The notes beneath the pieces are model-generated. The model did no database searches. It was not told the origin of the DNA and saw only the letters and a program-made list of their open reading frames with translations. This document shows, one piece after another, positions 33,952-43,723 of a stretch of 64,000 bases of DNA. Source of the DNA: Roseiarcus sp963824475 (GTDB taxonomy: Bacteria; Pseudomonadota; Alphaproteobacteria; Rhizobiales; Beijerinckiaceae); assembly GCA_963824475.1 (NCBI GenBank), contig CAWGPR010000008.1, positions 124,001 to 188,000 of the forward strand, written 5' to 3'. The stretch's first letter is position 1. Every line of letters begins with the position of its first letter. The position numbers and the translations under genes are program-made.

Positions 33952-34659
33952 TCACAGCCGCACGAAAGTGAGGTAAACCGACCCCCGGCCCTCAGAGCGC
34001 GCCTTCGCCTCATAGCGTGTCGGGCGCCATTCAGGCCAGGGCCGGCGCCAATCGTCGGCTCTGGTCGCGGCCCATCGGAAATGGGGCGAGGCGAGAAAGC
34101 GTCTCAGCGTCCAGCCGGCGTAGTCGTCGACGTCGGTAGCGAAGCGCAACTCGGCGCCGCCGCGCATGATCCGGGCCAGCGCTTCGATCATGCCCTCAGC
34201 GATGACGCGCCGCTTGTGGTGGCGCCGTTTTGGCCAGGGGTCGGGGTAGAGGATGAACACGCGCGAGAACAACCCGTCCGGCGCGGCCTCGATAACGGCT
34301 AGGGCGTCTCCGCGCCACAAGCGCACGTTGGAGAGCTGCTCGCGCTTGAGGCCGGCAACCGCGGCGACGACGCCGTTGAGAAACGGCTCGCAGCCGACGA
34401 CCCCAATACCCGGATTGGCCTTCGCTTGGTCAATGAGATGTTCCCCGGCGCCGAACCCGACCTCGAGCCACATTTCGCGCGGCGGCGTGGAGAATGCATG
34501 CCCCGCGGCCAGCGCCTCCGGCGCAATCGAAAACACCGGCAGCGCTTCGGCAAGCAAGCGCTCCTGGCCCGCGCGAAGCGCCTTGCCGCGGCTGCGTCCA
34601 TAGAGCCTTCCAACCAGCGCCGCCCCGGCGTGTCCGCCGTTCCCCGCAATCGGCAACAC
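33952..34659 (-). CDS. trmB: tRNA (guanine-N7)-methyltransferase
   Basis: About 235 residues. Makes m7G46 in tRNA with SAM. Motifs: REMWLEVGFGAGEHLIDQAKANP (SAM site) and the TrmB signature RVFILYPDPWPKRRHHKRRV near residue 140, with FATDVDDYAGWTLRRF after it. The open frame continues far upstream antisense-fashion through metK, so the start must lie near the metK stop; GTG 34659 is my choice, with CTG 34677 or TTG 34656 possible. It follows metK by about 15 bases, as in other Hyphomicrobiales. Confidence 0.92.
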   Translation of the reverse strand: MLPIAGNGGHAGAALVGRLYGRSRGKALRAGQERLLAEALPVFSIAPEALAAGHAFSTPPREMWLEVGFGAGEHLIDQAKANPGIGVVGCEPFLNGVVAAVAGLKREQLSNVRLWRGDALAVIEAAPDGLFSRVFILYPDPWPKRRHHKRRVIAEGMIEALARIMRGGAELRFATDVDDYAGWTLRRFLASPHFRWAATRADDWRRPWPEWRPTRYEAKARSEGRGSVYLTFVRL

Positions 34660-34673
34660 TGATGCGACGCTGG

Positions 34674-35862
<1,189 letters not shown>

Positions 35863-35982
35863 ACTGACGATCTCCTGCTGGCGCCGGCCGCCACGACTAC
35901 GCGGCTCCCGGGTTGTCTCTGGCCGCGCGGACGCCGCTTTTGACAGCCGGCGTTCGGTGCGTCAAGCCGTTTTGGCTAGTTT

Positions 35983-35998
35983 GTTCGGTTTACCGAAC
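35983..35998. promoter_or_regulatory. Palindrome GTTCGGTTTACCGAAC before metK
   Basis: Seven-base arms GTTCGGT and ACCGAAC around TT, overlapping the stop codon of the XRE regulator gene and about 120 bases upstream of metK. A further half-site GTTCGGT lies at 35,952. It could be an operator for the XRE protein or a small hairpin ending the upstream gene. Confidence 0.4.
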
Positions 35999-36433
35999 GG
36001 ACGAATTGTCGCTAACGGCCAATTCGTCAGCATTCTCGCCCTCGGGCGACGCCAAAGAAATGACGAGATCCACAATGCGGCGCCGAACCTTGGGGTCGCG
36101 GACGCGTAAGAATGCCCGATTGAGCTGCAATCCTTCAGTCGAGGCAAGAAAATCGACGACGTAGGATTGCGATGATTCTTCGGCAAAACCAGGCTCTGCA
36201 GAATCCGCCGGCGCGCCTTCGAAGAAATAGCCTGGAGAGACTTCGAGAACGCGAGCGGTATGCTGTAAACGACTGGCGCTGATGCGGTTCGAGCCTTTTT
36301 CGTATTTCTGGATCTGCTGGAACGTCACGCCGAGAAGCTCGCCGAGCCGGCTCTGGCTCATGCCGAGCATCGTCCGGCGCATTCGCAATCGCGCGCCGAC
36401 ATACACGTCGACAATGTTGGACGATTTCGACAT
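35990..36433 (-). CDS. XRE-family transcriptional regulator
   Basis: About 147 residues. HTH domain at about 9-65: VYVGARLRMRRTMLGMSQSRLGELLGVTFQQIQKYEKGSNRI. The acidic linker and a C-terminal helix, RDPKVRRRIVDLVISLAS, follow. This regulator between lnt and metK is a constant feature of Hyphomicrobiales; relatives act in cell-cycle or symbiosis gene control. The start at MSKSSN (36,433) is chosen by homology; an ATG at 36,448 is in frame. Confidence 0.9.
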   Translation of the reverse strand: MSKSSNIVDVYVGARLRMRRTMLGMSQSRLGELLGVTFQQIQKYEKGSNRISASRLQHTARVLEVSPGYFFEGAPADSAEPGFAEESSQSYVVDFLASTEGLQLNRAFLRVRDPKVRRRIVDLVISLASPEGENADELAVSDNSSVR

Positions 36434-36566
36434 CATATTCAATCTCATGCCCCAACGACCGTCTCCGGCGCCTAGCGCGCGCGGGAATCAACTGACCTTA
36501 GGGAAATGAGATAGCTGACACTCGGATAACGCGCAAGGGAGCAATTTTACAATCGCCGGTCTTCGT

Positions 36567-38189
36567 TTACACGCGACGCTTTCCAGCTAAAGCCGCCGCC
36601 AGAAGCGCCAATCCGATCAGCAGCGCGCCGGCCGACCCGAAGCGAGACTGCCAGGTGGGCGCGAGCGGAACGGGCAGTTCGGCGTCCAAGACGCCCTCCA
36701 CGCCGAGCGGAGCGGCGGCGATTTCACGGCCGAGGCCGTCAACCACTGCGGAGATTCCCGAATTGGCGTCGCGGACGAGCGGAAGCCCAAGTTCGATCGC
36801 GCGCAACCGGGCTTGCGCATAGTGCTGATAGGGCCCTGGCGTGAGGCCGAACCAGACGTCGTCAGTAACGTTGAGGAGCCAGCCCGGCCGCTCGGCGCCA
36901 GACACAAGGTCGCCGAGTTCGATTGGAAAGATCGCTTCATAGCAGATAAGCGGCATGGCGTCCGGCAAGCCGGGAATATGAAGGATGCGGCGGCCCGCGC
37001 CGGGTTCGAAGCCGCCGGGAATGTCGACCATCTGGGTGATATGCGCCCGCTCCAACAGATCCGCGAACGGCACATATTCCCCAAACGGCACCAGATGCTG
37101 CTTGTCGTAGCGCTGCGCCGACAGCCCGTTGCGGCCGACAATCTCGATTGAATTGAAGTAGCGGGGCGGTCCGTTTCCGTCCTCGCGCCGCGCCGCGCCG
37201 GTGATCAGCGTCGCGCCGGGCCCAAGAAAGTCGACGATGTCAGAGAGGGCTTGCGGGTCGCGCGACAGAATGAACGGAAACGCCGACTCGGGCCAAATCA
37301 AATGGGTGACGTCTCGAACGCCCGATCGATCCGGCGAGGTTGCGCGCTCTGACAAGTCGAAATAGCGGCGCAGGATCGCCTGCTTGTTTTCCGGGCCGAA
37401 CGAGGCGTCGTCCTGGCCGACGTCGGGCTGGATCAGGCGCAATTTCACGCCGGGCAACGTGGCGCTCGCCGGCGCCATGAGCCTGAACTCGCCGAACGCG
37501 GCGATGAGCGCAAGCGCGAGCGCGGCGACGACCGTCGGCGTGAGATTGAGCCGGCTCTCGCTCACCCGCCATAGCGTCGCGGGGGCGGCGAAGATCGCGA
37601 TCGTCAGGAACGTGAGCCCGTGCAAGCCGACGAGGGAAGCGGCTTGCGCGAGCGCGAGATTGACGCCGAGCGCCATGCCGAGGTCGTTCCACGGAAAGCC
37701 GGTGAACAGGAGGCCGCGCGCCCATTCCGCGACCCCGAGGCCAAACGCGAGGGCGAAAATGCGCAACGGCCCCGGCGACCACAAGAGACGGGCGAGCGCG
37801 AATCCGGCGGCCGGAAACACGGCGAGCACGGCCGGCAGCGCCACGACGGCAAGCGGCAGCGCCCAGGCGAACTTGTCCGCTTCGACCAGAAGGGCCGAGC
37901 CGACCCACCAGAGGCCAGCGAGAAAATAGCCGAAACCCATCCACCAGCCGGCGCCGAATGCGGCCCTGAGCGAAGCGGTCAGCGGCCGTCCGGGCCCACG
38001 ATCCTGTGCTCCGTCGATGAGCCAGACCGCAATGGTCAACGGAATGGCGATCAGGGCAAACAGCGAAAACGGCGGCAGCGCCAACGCGCCGAGCGCGCCC
38101 GAAATAAAGGCGATGGCGCGCCTCTTCCAGCCCCAGGACAGAATGATTCCCTCAATGAGCGAGGCCAGACTGTTGGCGCGGGGCAGCAT
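36567..38189 (-). CDS. lnt: Apolipoprotein N-acyltransferase
   Basis: About 540 residues from ATG 38189 (MLPRANSLASLIEG). Adds the third acyl chain to lipoproteins in the inner membrane. Six to eight N-terminal helices, then the nitrilase-type periplasmic domain with its triad: Glu in IWPESAFPF, Lys in YDKQHLVPFGEYVP and Cys in MPLICYEAIFP. A C-terminal helix closes it. Alternative upstream starts (38,228 or 38,420) would add sequence without family similarity. The usual upstream corC and ybeY are missing here. Confidence 0.94.
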   Translation of the reverse strand: MLPRANSLASLIEGIILSWGWKRRAIAFISGALGALALPPFSLFALIAIPLTIAVWLIDGAQDRGPGRPLTASLRAAFGAGWWMGFGYFLAGLWWVGSALLVEADKFAWALPLAVVALPAVLAVFPAAGFALARLLWSPGPLRIFALAFGLGVAEWARGLLFTGFPWNDLGMALGVNLALAQAASLVGLHGLTFLTIAIFAAPATLWRVSESRLNLTPTVVAALALALIAAFGEFRLMAPASATLPGVKLRLIQPDVGQDDASFGPENKQAILRRYFDLSERATSPDRSGVRDVTHLIWPESAFPFILSRDPQALSDIVDFLGPGATLITGAARREDGNGPPRYFNSIEIVGRNGLSAQRYDKQHLVPFGEYVPFADLLERAHITQMVDIPGGFEPGAGRRILHIPGLPDAMPLICYEAIFPIELGDLVSGAERPGWLLNVTDDVWFGLTPGPYQHYAQARLRAIELGLPLVRDANSGISAVVDGLGREIAAAPLGVEGVLDAELPVPLAPTWQSRFGSAGALLIGLALLAAALAGKRRV

Positions 38190-38390
38190 CGTGGAATCGG
38201 CAACGCTCAAGGAATAGCCTCTCCTCATTGGTCGAATCGCCATCGCCGACCATAGCCCGAACGCTGGCTCATGTTCGAATCGGGGCCGACGAATCGGCCA
38301 ACGCTGCGGCGCGAGCCTTGAGCGTGGCCGCCCCTGAGGCGCCGGCCGAACCGTTGGCGAGCCGGCGCTCGGCCCGGGCCAACCAGGCAA

Positions 38391-38462
38391 ATAAGCGCAA
38401 ACAGGCGCAACTAAGCGCAAATAAACGAAAATAAAAATGCTTTCTTTTACTTACGTTTATTT
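38391..38462. repeat. Four-fold degenerate 10-bp tandem repeat with an adjoining inverted repeat
   Basis: Units of ten bases such as ATAAGCGCAA and CTAAGCGCAA repeat in register from 38,391 to about 38,430, decaying into AT-rich DNA. The last unit overlaps an inverted repeat, AAATAAACG (38,419-38,427) with CGTTTATTT (38,454-38,462). The spacing equals one helical turn, as in iteron-like or cooperative binding sites. It lies upstream of lnt and behind the orphan HTH gene. Confidence 0.7.
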
Positions 38463-38487
38463 TCTCGAATCGAGATTTTTCAATGGG

Positions 38488-39102
38488 TTACGAGGGATTT
38501 AAGTAAAAAAATCCAGAGCCGGCTTGAGCGTCTGCGTGAGAGGCCTCGGGCGCATTCGCCTCGCCCGTGAATTCGGGCGAACCCGTAGGCTCCGCCCCCT
38601 CCTCGTCGGCTTCGCCGGGCTCGTCGTCGGGAATCTCGCCGATCTTCTTCAAGTGCGCGCGCGCCGCCGCCGCCATCGCCTCGTCGACGCCGAGGTTGTC
38701 GGCGATGCGGTTGATCTTGTCCAAGAGCTTCTTGCGCGCTTCGTCGTCATAGACCTGGTTTGCGCCGGCGACCGACTGATAGCGATCGAGCCGGTCGAGC
38801 ACCTTGAGATAAGGCGTGATGGCGGTCACGTCGCCGGCGGCGACCGCTTCGGCCGCGAGTTGCATCACGGACGAGAGACGCTCCAGTTGGAGCTTCGCGT
38901 GGTCCGCGCCGCTGTCGACCGCGCGTTGCTGCAGCTCCGCGGAGACAATCTGCCGGATGCGCGTAATGGTCACGCCTTCCTCGTTGGCGATTTCCTCATA
39001 GGTAAAGCCCTCGCGCAGCCGGGCGAAAACCCGCCGCCGCCGGAACATCATGCCATGAGCGCTCAACCGGCGGCGCCGAGCGGGCGCCCCTTGCTCAACC
39101 AT
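38488..39102 (-). CDS. Orphan HTH protein, paralogue of 19,424-19,975
   Basis: 204 residues from ATG 39102 behind GGAAGGAGAG. HTH at about residues 20-60: RVFARLREGFTYEEIANEEGVTITRIRQIVSAELQQR. Then a helical segment, LERLSSVMQLAAEAVAAGDV and AITPYLKVLDRLDRY, then an acidic, low-complexity tail rich in E, D, P and G. The first two parts line up with the protein at 19,424-19,975. Similarity to phage terminase small subunits is suggestive only; there are no phage genes nearby. The 10-bp repeats lie just downstream of its stop. Confidence 0.72.
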   Translation of the reverse strand: MVEQGAPARRRRLSAHGMMFRRRRVFARLREGFTYEEIANEEGVTITRIRQIVSAELQQRAVDSGADHAKLQLERLSSVMQLAAEAVAAGDVTAITPYLKVLDRLDRYQSVAGANQVYDDEARKKLLDKINRIADNLGVDEAMAAAARAHLKKIGEIPDDEPGEADEEGAEPTGSPEFTGEANAPEASHADAQAGSGFFYLNPS

Positions 39103-39863
39103 CCAACTCTCCTTCCGCGAGCGCTCACGCCGCCGGCTATCGAAAAACAACACAGGATAACACACATTCTGGTAAATCGTAAAGCAAATGTTGCAAAATT
39201 CGTCTGCCAGTTCATAAAACTGTCTTTGAATCAATTGGTTCTGACATAACTACCGCGTCGCCAGTCGTCTTCCAGAAAACGCCGCCAACGCGCCGTCAGC
39301 CCGATCGAGGCGGTTATCGCAGAGCCCTGCCGTCATGCCCCCGAACTAATGATCCGGGGGTAGTCCCGGCTATCCACGCGTTGGGTCCCGTTGAAACGGC
39401 GAGAGGCGCGCTCCAAAGGACAGAAAGGTTTGTTTCCGGAAGCCTTTGCTGACGGCGGGCAAGGTCGGACTCGTCTTTGCGGCAGCACGGCGTGGATGGC
39501 CGGGACGAACCCGGCCATGACGATAGAGGGTCACAGCGCCAGAGTGAGGTCGAGTTCGAGGAATACCGGTGGAGGAGAGCGACGACGCGATCCCCGGGAA
39601 GGAAGTGGCCTCCCTTCATGGCCTCCCTAAAACGAGGCGCCGTCGCCGAAACCGCAACGGCCGTCGTAACAAAATGGGCGCTGTCGCCGTACTCGGAGCA
39701 ACTGCGTAATCGTCATCGTAACTTTGCCTGGTTGTGGCGACATGAATTTGGCCGCCTCGCCCGACTAGCGCCGCTTGCGTTCCGCACGTCGCCACATCCG
39801 ACGCTCGGAATTTGCGGCGCGAAGTGGCGGGGCCTCTCATGGATGAATCGCGGGAGAAAGCAC
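39103..39863. other. Gene-poor region with paired palindromic repeats
   Basis: About 760 bases. Two copies of a palindromic extragenic element face each other: 39,331-39,380 (GTCATG through CCCGGCTATCCACGC) and 39,491-39,522 (GCGTGGATGGCCGGGACG through CATGAC, inverted). The element type, GTCATGGCCGGG with CCCGGCCATCCACG, is frequent in Hyphomicrobiales. The rest holds only short open frames without family features; the frame upstream of the oxidoreductase start is non-coding by appearance. Confidence 0.6.
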
Positions 39864-41291
39864 GTGCCTCAACCCGAACAATACGATGTTCTGATCCTTG
39901 GCAGCGGAGGCGGAGGCAAGCTCACGGCCTGGCACATGGGGCGATCGGGACGACGGACCGCAGTCGTCGAGCGCAGATGGATCGGCGGCTCCTGTCCCAA
40001 CGTCGCATGCCTGCCCAGCAAGAATGAAATTCGCAGCGCCGACGTTGCGTATCTGGCGCGCAACGGCGCTGAGTTCGGCGTGATGACCGGCCCGGTCAAG
40101 GTCGACATGGCGAAGGTCGTTCGGCGCAAGCGCGACATGGTCGACGGGCTCGTCGCCGCGCATTTGAAGAACTACAGAGAAAGCGGCGCCGAATTGATCA
40201 TGGGAACGGGGCGCTTTCTGGCGCCAAAAACCCTCGAGGTGAGCCTGAATGACGGAGGGACGCGCACGCTGACCGGGACCCAGGTTTTCATCAATGTGGG
40301 AACGCGCGCCGCCATTCCGGACGTCCCGGGCCTCGAGGCCGCCAAACCGATGACCCACATCGAAGCGCTCGAGCTCGACATCTTGCCGGCGCATCTGATC
40401 GTGATCGGAGGCGGCTACACCGGCCTCGAATTGGCGCAAGCCTATCGTCGCTTCGGAGCCGAAGTGACCGTCGTCGAGGCCGCGCCTCAGCTGATGGCCA
40501 GGGAGGATGCTGACGCCTCGCATGAAATCCGGCGGATTCTCACCGACGAAGGCGTTCAGATCCACGTCCCCGCCGAACTCCTCAAGGTGAGCGGCCAATC
40601 GGGAAATGCGGTCAGCATCGCCCTGCGCACGAGCTCGGGCGAACGGACGATCGAGGGCAGCCACATTCTGGTCGCGGCCGGGCGCGTTCCGAACACCGCC
40701 GGCATTGGGCTCGACAAGGCCGGCGTCGAGCTCACCGACCGCGGCTATGTTAAGGTCAACGAGCGGCTGGAGACGAGCGCTCCGGAGGTCTGGGCGCTCG
40801 GCGATTGCGCTGGCAGTCCGCTGTTCACCCACATATCCGAGGACGACTTCCGCATCGTCCGCGACAATCTGGCCGGAGGGCGGCGGAGCACGCGCGACAG
40901 GTTCGTTCCCTATTGCATGTTCACCAATCCGCCGCTGGCGCATGTTGGATTGAGCGAACGCGAAGCGGAACGTCTGGGCGTCAAGACGCGCATCGCCAAG
41001 CTGCCGATGAGCGCCGTGCTGCGAGCGCAGGTGACCGGCGAAACCGAAGGCTTCATGAAGGCTCTGGTCGGAGAGAGCGACGACCGCATTCTCGGCTTCA
41101 CCATGATCGGCGCGCAGGCCGGCGAAGTGATGGCGGTTGTGCATACCGCGATGATGGCGGACTTGCCATACACGAAACTTCGAGAGGCCGATTTCACGCA
41201 TCCGACCTTCGCCGAGGGACTGGGCTTCCTGTTCTTGAACACGCCGCCCCGGCAAACGCAGCCGGTCCGCGCCGGCGCCGCCGTGGCGTGA
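39864..41291 (+). CDS. FAD-dependent pyridine nucleotide-disulfide oxidoreductase (RclA/MerA-like)
   Basis: About 475 residues. FAD motif VLILGSGGGGKLTAWHMG, redox-active disulfide in GGSCPNVACLPSKN (C-x4-C, about residues 43-48), NAD motif VIGGGYTGLELAQAYRRFGAEVTVVE (about 178-203), ALGDCAG and a C-terminal dimerisation domain with HPTFAEGL. GTG 39864 with GGGAGAAAG in front is chosen; ATG 39843 is possible. The family includes RclA and mercuric-reductase-like enzymes that reduce metal ions or reactive species. The missing N-terminal HMA domain argues against a dedicated mercuric reductase. Confidence 0.92.
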   Translation: MPQPEQYDVLILGSGGGGKLTAWHMGRSGRRTAVVERRWIGGSCPNVACLPSKNEIRSADVAYLARNGAEFGVMTGPVKVDMAKVVRRKRDMVDGLVAAHLKNYRESGAELIMGTGRFLAPKTLEVSLNDGGTRTLTGTQVFINVGTRAAIPDVPGLEAAKPMTHIEALELDILPAHLIVIGGGYTGLELAQAYRRFGAEVTVVEAAPQLMAREDADASHEIRRILTDEGVQIHVPAELLKVSGQSGNAVSIALRTSSGERTIEGSHILVAAGRVPNTAGIGLDKAGVELTDRGYVKVNERLETSAPEVWALGDCAGSPLFTHISEDDFRIVRDNLAGGRRSTRDRFVPYCMFTNPPLAHVGLSEREAERLGVKTRIAKLPMSAVLRAQVTGETEGFMKALVGESDDRILGFTMIGAQAGEVMAVVHTAMMADLPYTKLREADFTHPTFAEGLGFLFLNTPPRQTQPVRAGAAVA

Positions 41292-41321
41292 CGCAGATCG
41301 TTTGAAGCAGGAGCGTGAGCG

Positions 41322-42017
41322 ATGCCTTCGAGGAATGCGAGCGTGGCGCTTGTCCATGGCGCCTGGGCCGACGGGTCGAGCTGGGCGAAGGTGATCATGG
41401 CCCTAGCGGCCAGCGGCGTGAAGGCGGTCGCCGCGCCTTTGCCCCTGACGTCGTTCCGCGACGACGTCGCCGCGCTCGACCGAACGCTCGAGCGCCTGGA
41501 GGGGCCAGTCGTACTGGCGGGCCACGCCTATGCCGGCGCTGTCATTGGAGCGACCCGCAGCGAAAAAGTGAAGGCGCTCGTCTATGTGGCCGCGCTCGCC
41601 CCGGACGAAGGCGAGACGGTTGCTGACGTGTTCTATCGCGGCAAGCCTCACCCGCTGGCGCCTAGGCTCGCGCCGGACGCGCACGGGTGGATCTATCTGC
41701 CCGAAACGGCTTTCCCTGTCGCCTTCGCGCAGAATGCTTCCACGGAAGAACTGGCGGTGCTGGCGGCGGTCCAGCGGCCGATTTCGCCCGCCTGCATCAC
41801 CGTCAAGGTGGAGCGGCCTTTGTGGAAGGACCGGCCAGTCTGGTTCCTGGTCGCCGAGCAGGACCGAATGATTATCGAAGACAATCACCGCTTCATGGCC
41901 GAGCGGATGAAGGCCCGGATCCGGTCGCATCCCGTCGATCACGCGCCGCTCATCACCGCGCCGTCCACCGTCCTCGACATCATTCGCGAGGCGATCGGCG
42001 AAGTCGTCAAGGGTTGA
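41322..42017 (+). CDS. Alpha/beta hydrolase with alanine at the nucleophile elbow
   Basis: 231 residues. The fold is clear: VALVHGAWADGSSWAKVI with the oxyanion HG, strand 5 VVLAGHAYAGAVIGA, and the late DHAPLITAP with the histidine. The elbow G-x-S-x-G reads G-H-A-Y-A-G, so the nucleophilic serine is absent. It is thus either a non-catalytic or an unusual member, unless the base call is wrong. AGGAG precedes the ATG. It lies 30 bases after the oxidoreductase and upstream of another hydrolase, all on the same strand. Confidence 0.85.
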   Translation: MPSRNASVALVHGAWADGSSWAKVIMALAASGVKAVAAPLPLTSFRDDVAALDRTLERLEGPVVLAGHAYAGAVIGATRSEKVKALVYVAALAPDEGETVADVFYRGKPHPLAPRLAPDAHGWIYLPETAFPVAFAQNASTEELAVLAAVQRPISPACITVKVERPLWKDRPVWFLVAEQDRMIIEDNHRFMAERMKARIRSHPVDHAPLITAPSTVLDIIREAIGEVVKG

Positions 42018-42053
42018 AGCCTTCCCTTATTGATGAGCGAAAGGACACGCGTC

Positions 42054-42899
42054 ATGACCGCCATCCACTATCGGACCGCCAAGGTCGACGGCCGCAACGT
42101 CTTCTATCGCGAGGCGGGCGCGGCCGGCGCGCCGAAGCTGCTCCTGCTGCACGGCTTCCCCACCGCCGGCCATATGTTCCGCGACCTCATCCCGCGGCTC
42201 GACGACCGCTTCCATATCGTGGCGCCCGATCTGCCTGGATTCGGCAACTCCGATATGCCCGATAAGGGGAACACGTTCGCCCGGATTGCAGAGACGATCG
42301 ACCGCTTCACCGAGACCATCGGCTTCGACCGCTACGCCGTCTATGCGTTCGACTATGGCGCGCCGACCGGGTTCCGGCTCGCGGTCAAGCATCCGGAGCG
42401 GATCGCCGCGATCATCTCGCAAAACGGCAACGCTTATGAGGAGGGCTTGAGCGACGGCTGGAATCCGATCCGGGCCTATTGGCAGGACGCTTCGCCCGCA
42501 AACCGTGAGGCGCTGCGCGCCTTCCTCAAGCCGGAGACGACCGTCTGGCAATATACGCATGGGGCGCCGGACCCGACCAGAGTCTCGCCAGACGGGTACT
42601 CGCTCGACAATTTCTATCTCGCCCGGCCCGGCGTCGCCGACGTGCAGCTCGACCTGTTCGGCGACTATAAGAGCAACGTCGCGCTCTACCCGACTTTTCA
42701 GCAATATTTCCGCGCCCACAAACCTCCATTGCTGGCGGCCTGGGGCAAGAACGATCCATTCTTCCTGCCGCCGGGGGCCGAGGCGTTCAAACGCGACATC
42801 CCGAACGCGACGGTGCGCTTCTTCGATGCGGGTCATTTCGCGCTGGAGACGCATGCGCCGGAAATCGCGGCCGCCATTCGCGATTTCCTTCCCGGCTAA
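42054..42899 (+). CDS. Alpha/beta hydrolase, epoxide-hydrolase/dehalogenase-like
   Basis: 281 residues from ATG 42054 (MTAIHYRTAKVDG). HGFPTAGHMFRDLIP, PDLPGFGNSDMPD, then the elbow FDYGAPTGFRLA with an aspartate nucleophile (about residue 103), as in epoxide hydrolases and haloalkane dehalogenases. GHFALETHAPEIA supplies the histidine. This type acts on esters, epoxides or halides through an Asp-ester intermediate; the substrate is unknown. An AAGGA ribosome site precedes the start. Confidence 0.88.
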   Translation: MTAIHYRTAKVDGRNVFYREAGAAGAPKLLLLHGFPTAGHMFRDLIPRLDDRFHIVAPDLPGFGNSDMPDKGNTFARIAETIDRFTETIGFDRYAVYAFDYGAPTGFRLAVKHPERIAAIISQNGNAYEEGLSDGWNPIRAYWQDASPANREALRAFLKPETTVWQYTHGAPDPTRVSPDGYSLDNFYLARPGVADVQLDLFGDYKSNVALYPTFQQYFRAHKPPLLAAWGKNDPFFLPPGAEAFKRDIPNATVRFFDAGHFALETHAPEIAAAIRDFLPG

Positions 42900-42923
42900 A
42901 CCGCGCCCAAGGGAGACGTCGGA

Positions 42924-43694
42924 ATGGACAAGTCAGTCGCGATCGTCACGGGCGCGAGCCAGGGGATCGGCAGGGCTACAGCCATTCGCCTTGCGCGCGA
43001 TTTCTCCGCGCTCGTTCTCGTCGCGCGCGACCGCGCTAATCTGGAGCGCACGGCGGAGGCGGTGAAGGCCGCGGGCGCAAAAGCGCTCATCATCGAGACG
43101 GATCTTGCCCAGTCTGCGGCCGCTGAGAGCGTGGTCGATCAAGCCTTGGCTGCCTTCGCTCGAATCGACGCGTTGCTCAACATCGCGGGCGCCGTCCCGC
43201 AGATCGACCTGTTCGAGATGACCGACGCACAGTGGGAGGCCGGGCTGGCGCTGAAGCTGCATGGAGCGCGCCGGCTGACGATCGCCGCCTGGCCGGCGCT
43301 GAAGACGGCCAAGGGCGCCGTGGTCTTGATGTCGGGCAACTCGGCGCTGTTTCCGAAAGCGCCTTACGCAGCCGTAGGCACGATCAACGCCGCCATTGTT
43401 GCGCTGGCCAAGGCGTTCTCGGATCGCGGCATCGCCGACGGGGTGCAGGTCAACAGCGTCCTGCCCGGCCCGGTTATGACTGGTCGCCGCCGGTCCTATC
43501 TCGAGCATTGGGCGCCGTTGCACAACATGACGGTCGAAGAGGCGACGGCCGATTTCCCCAAAGAAGCGGGCATCGCCCGTTACGGCGAGCCGGAGGAGAT
43601 CGCCGAGCTGATGGCCTTCCTGGTGTCGCCCGGCGCGCGCTGGATGACCGGCTCGACTCTGCGTATGGACGGCGGCGAAGTGAAGTCGATCTGA
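42924..43694 (+). CDS. SDR family oxidoreductase with altered active site
   Basis: 256 residues. NAD(P) motif VTGASQGIGRATAIRL; N-terminal half typical of the SDR fold with NIAGAVPQ. At the active site the serine is in LMSGNSALF, but the Y-x3-K pair reads Y-A-A-V-G, so the catalytic lysine is missing, as in a few divergent SDR groups. C-terminal NSVLPGPVMTGR and GSTLRMDGGEV are normal. It follows the second hydrolase by 25 bases and converges with the SMP-30 gene. Confidence 0.85.
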   Translation: MDKSVAIVTGASQGIGRATAIRLARDFSALVLVARDRANLERTAEAVKAAGAKALIIETDLAQSAAAESVVDQALAAFARIDALLNIAGAVPQIDLFEMTDAQWEAGLALKLHGARRLTIAAWPALKTAKGAVVLMSGNSALFPKAPYAAVGTINAAIVALAKAFSDRGIADGVQVNSVLPGPVMTGRRRSYLEHWAPLHNMTVEEATADFPKEAGIARYGEPEEIAELMAFLVSPGARWMTGSTLRMDGGEVKSI

Positions 43695-43723
43695 CGAGGT
43701 CGACGCCCTCCGCCGGATAGGCA

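Noticed and set aside
35863..35982. A SAM riboswitch in the metK leader
   Set aside because: I could not match the SAM-II or SAM/SAH consensus blocks; only palindromic half-sites are visible.
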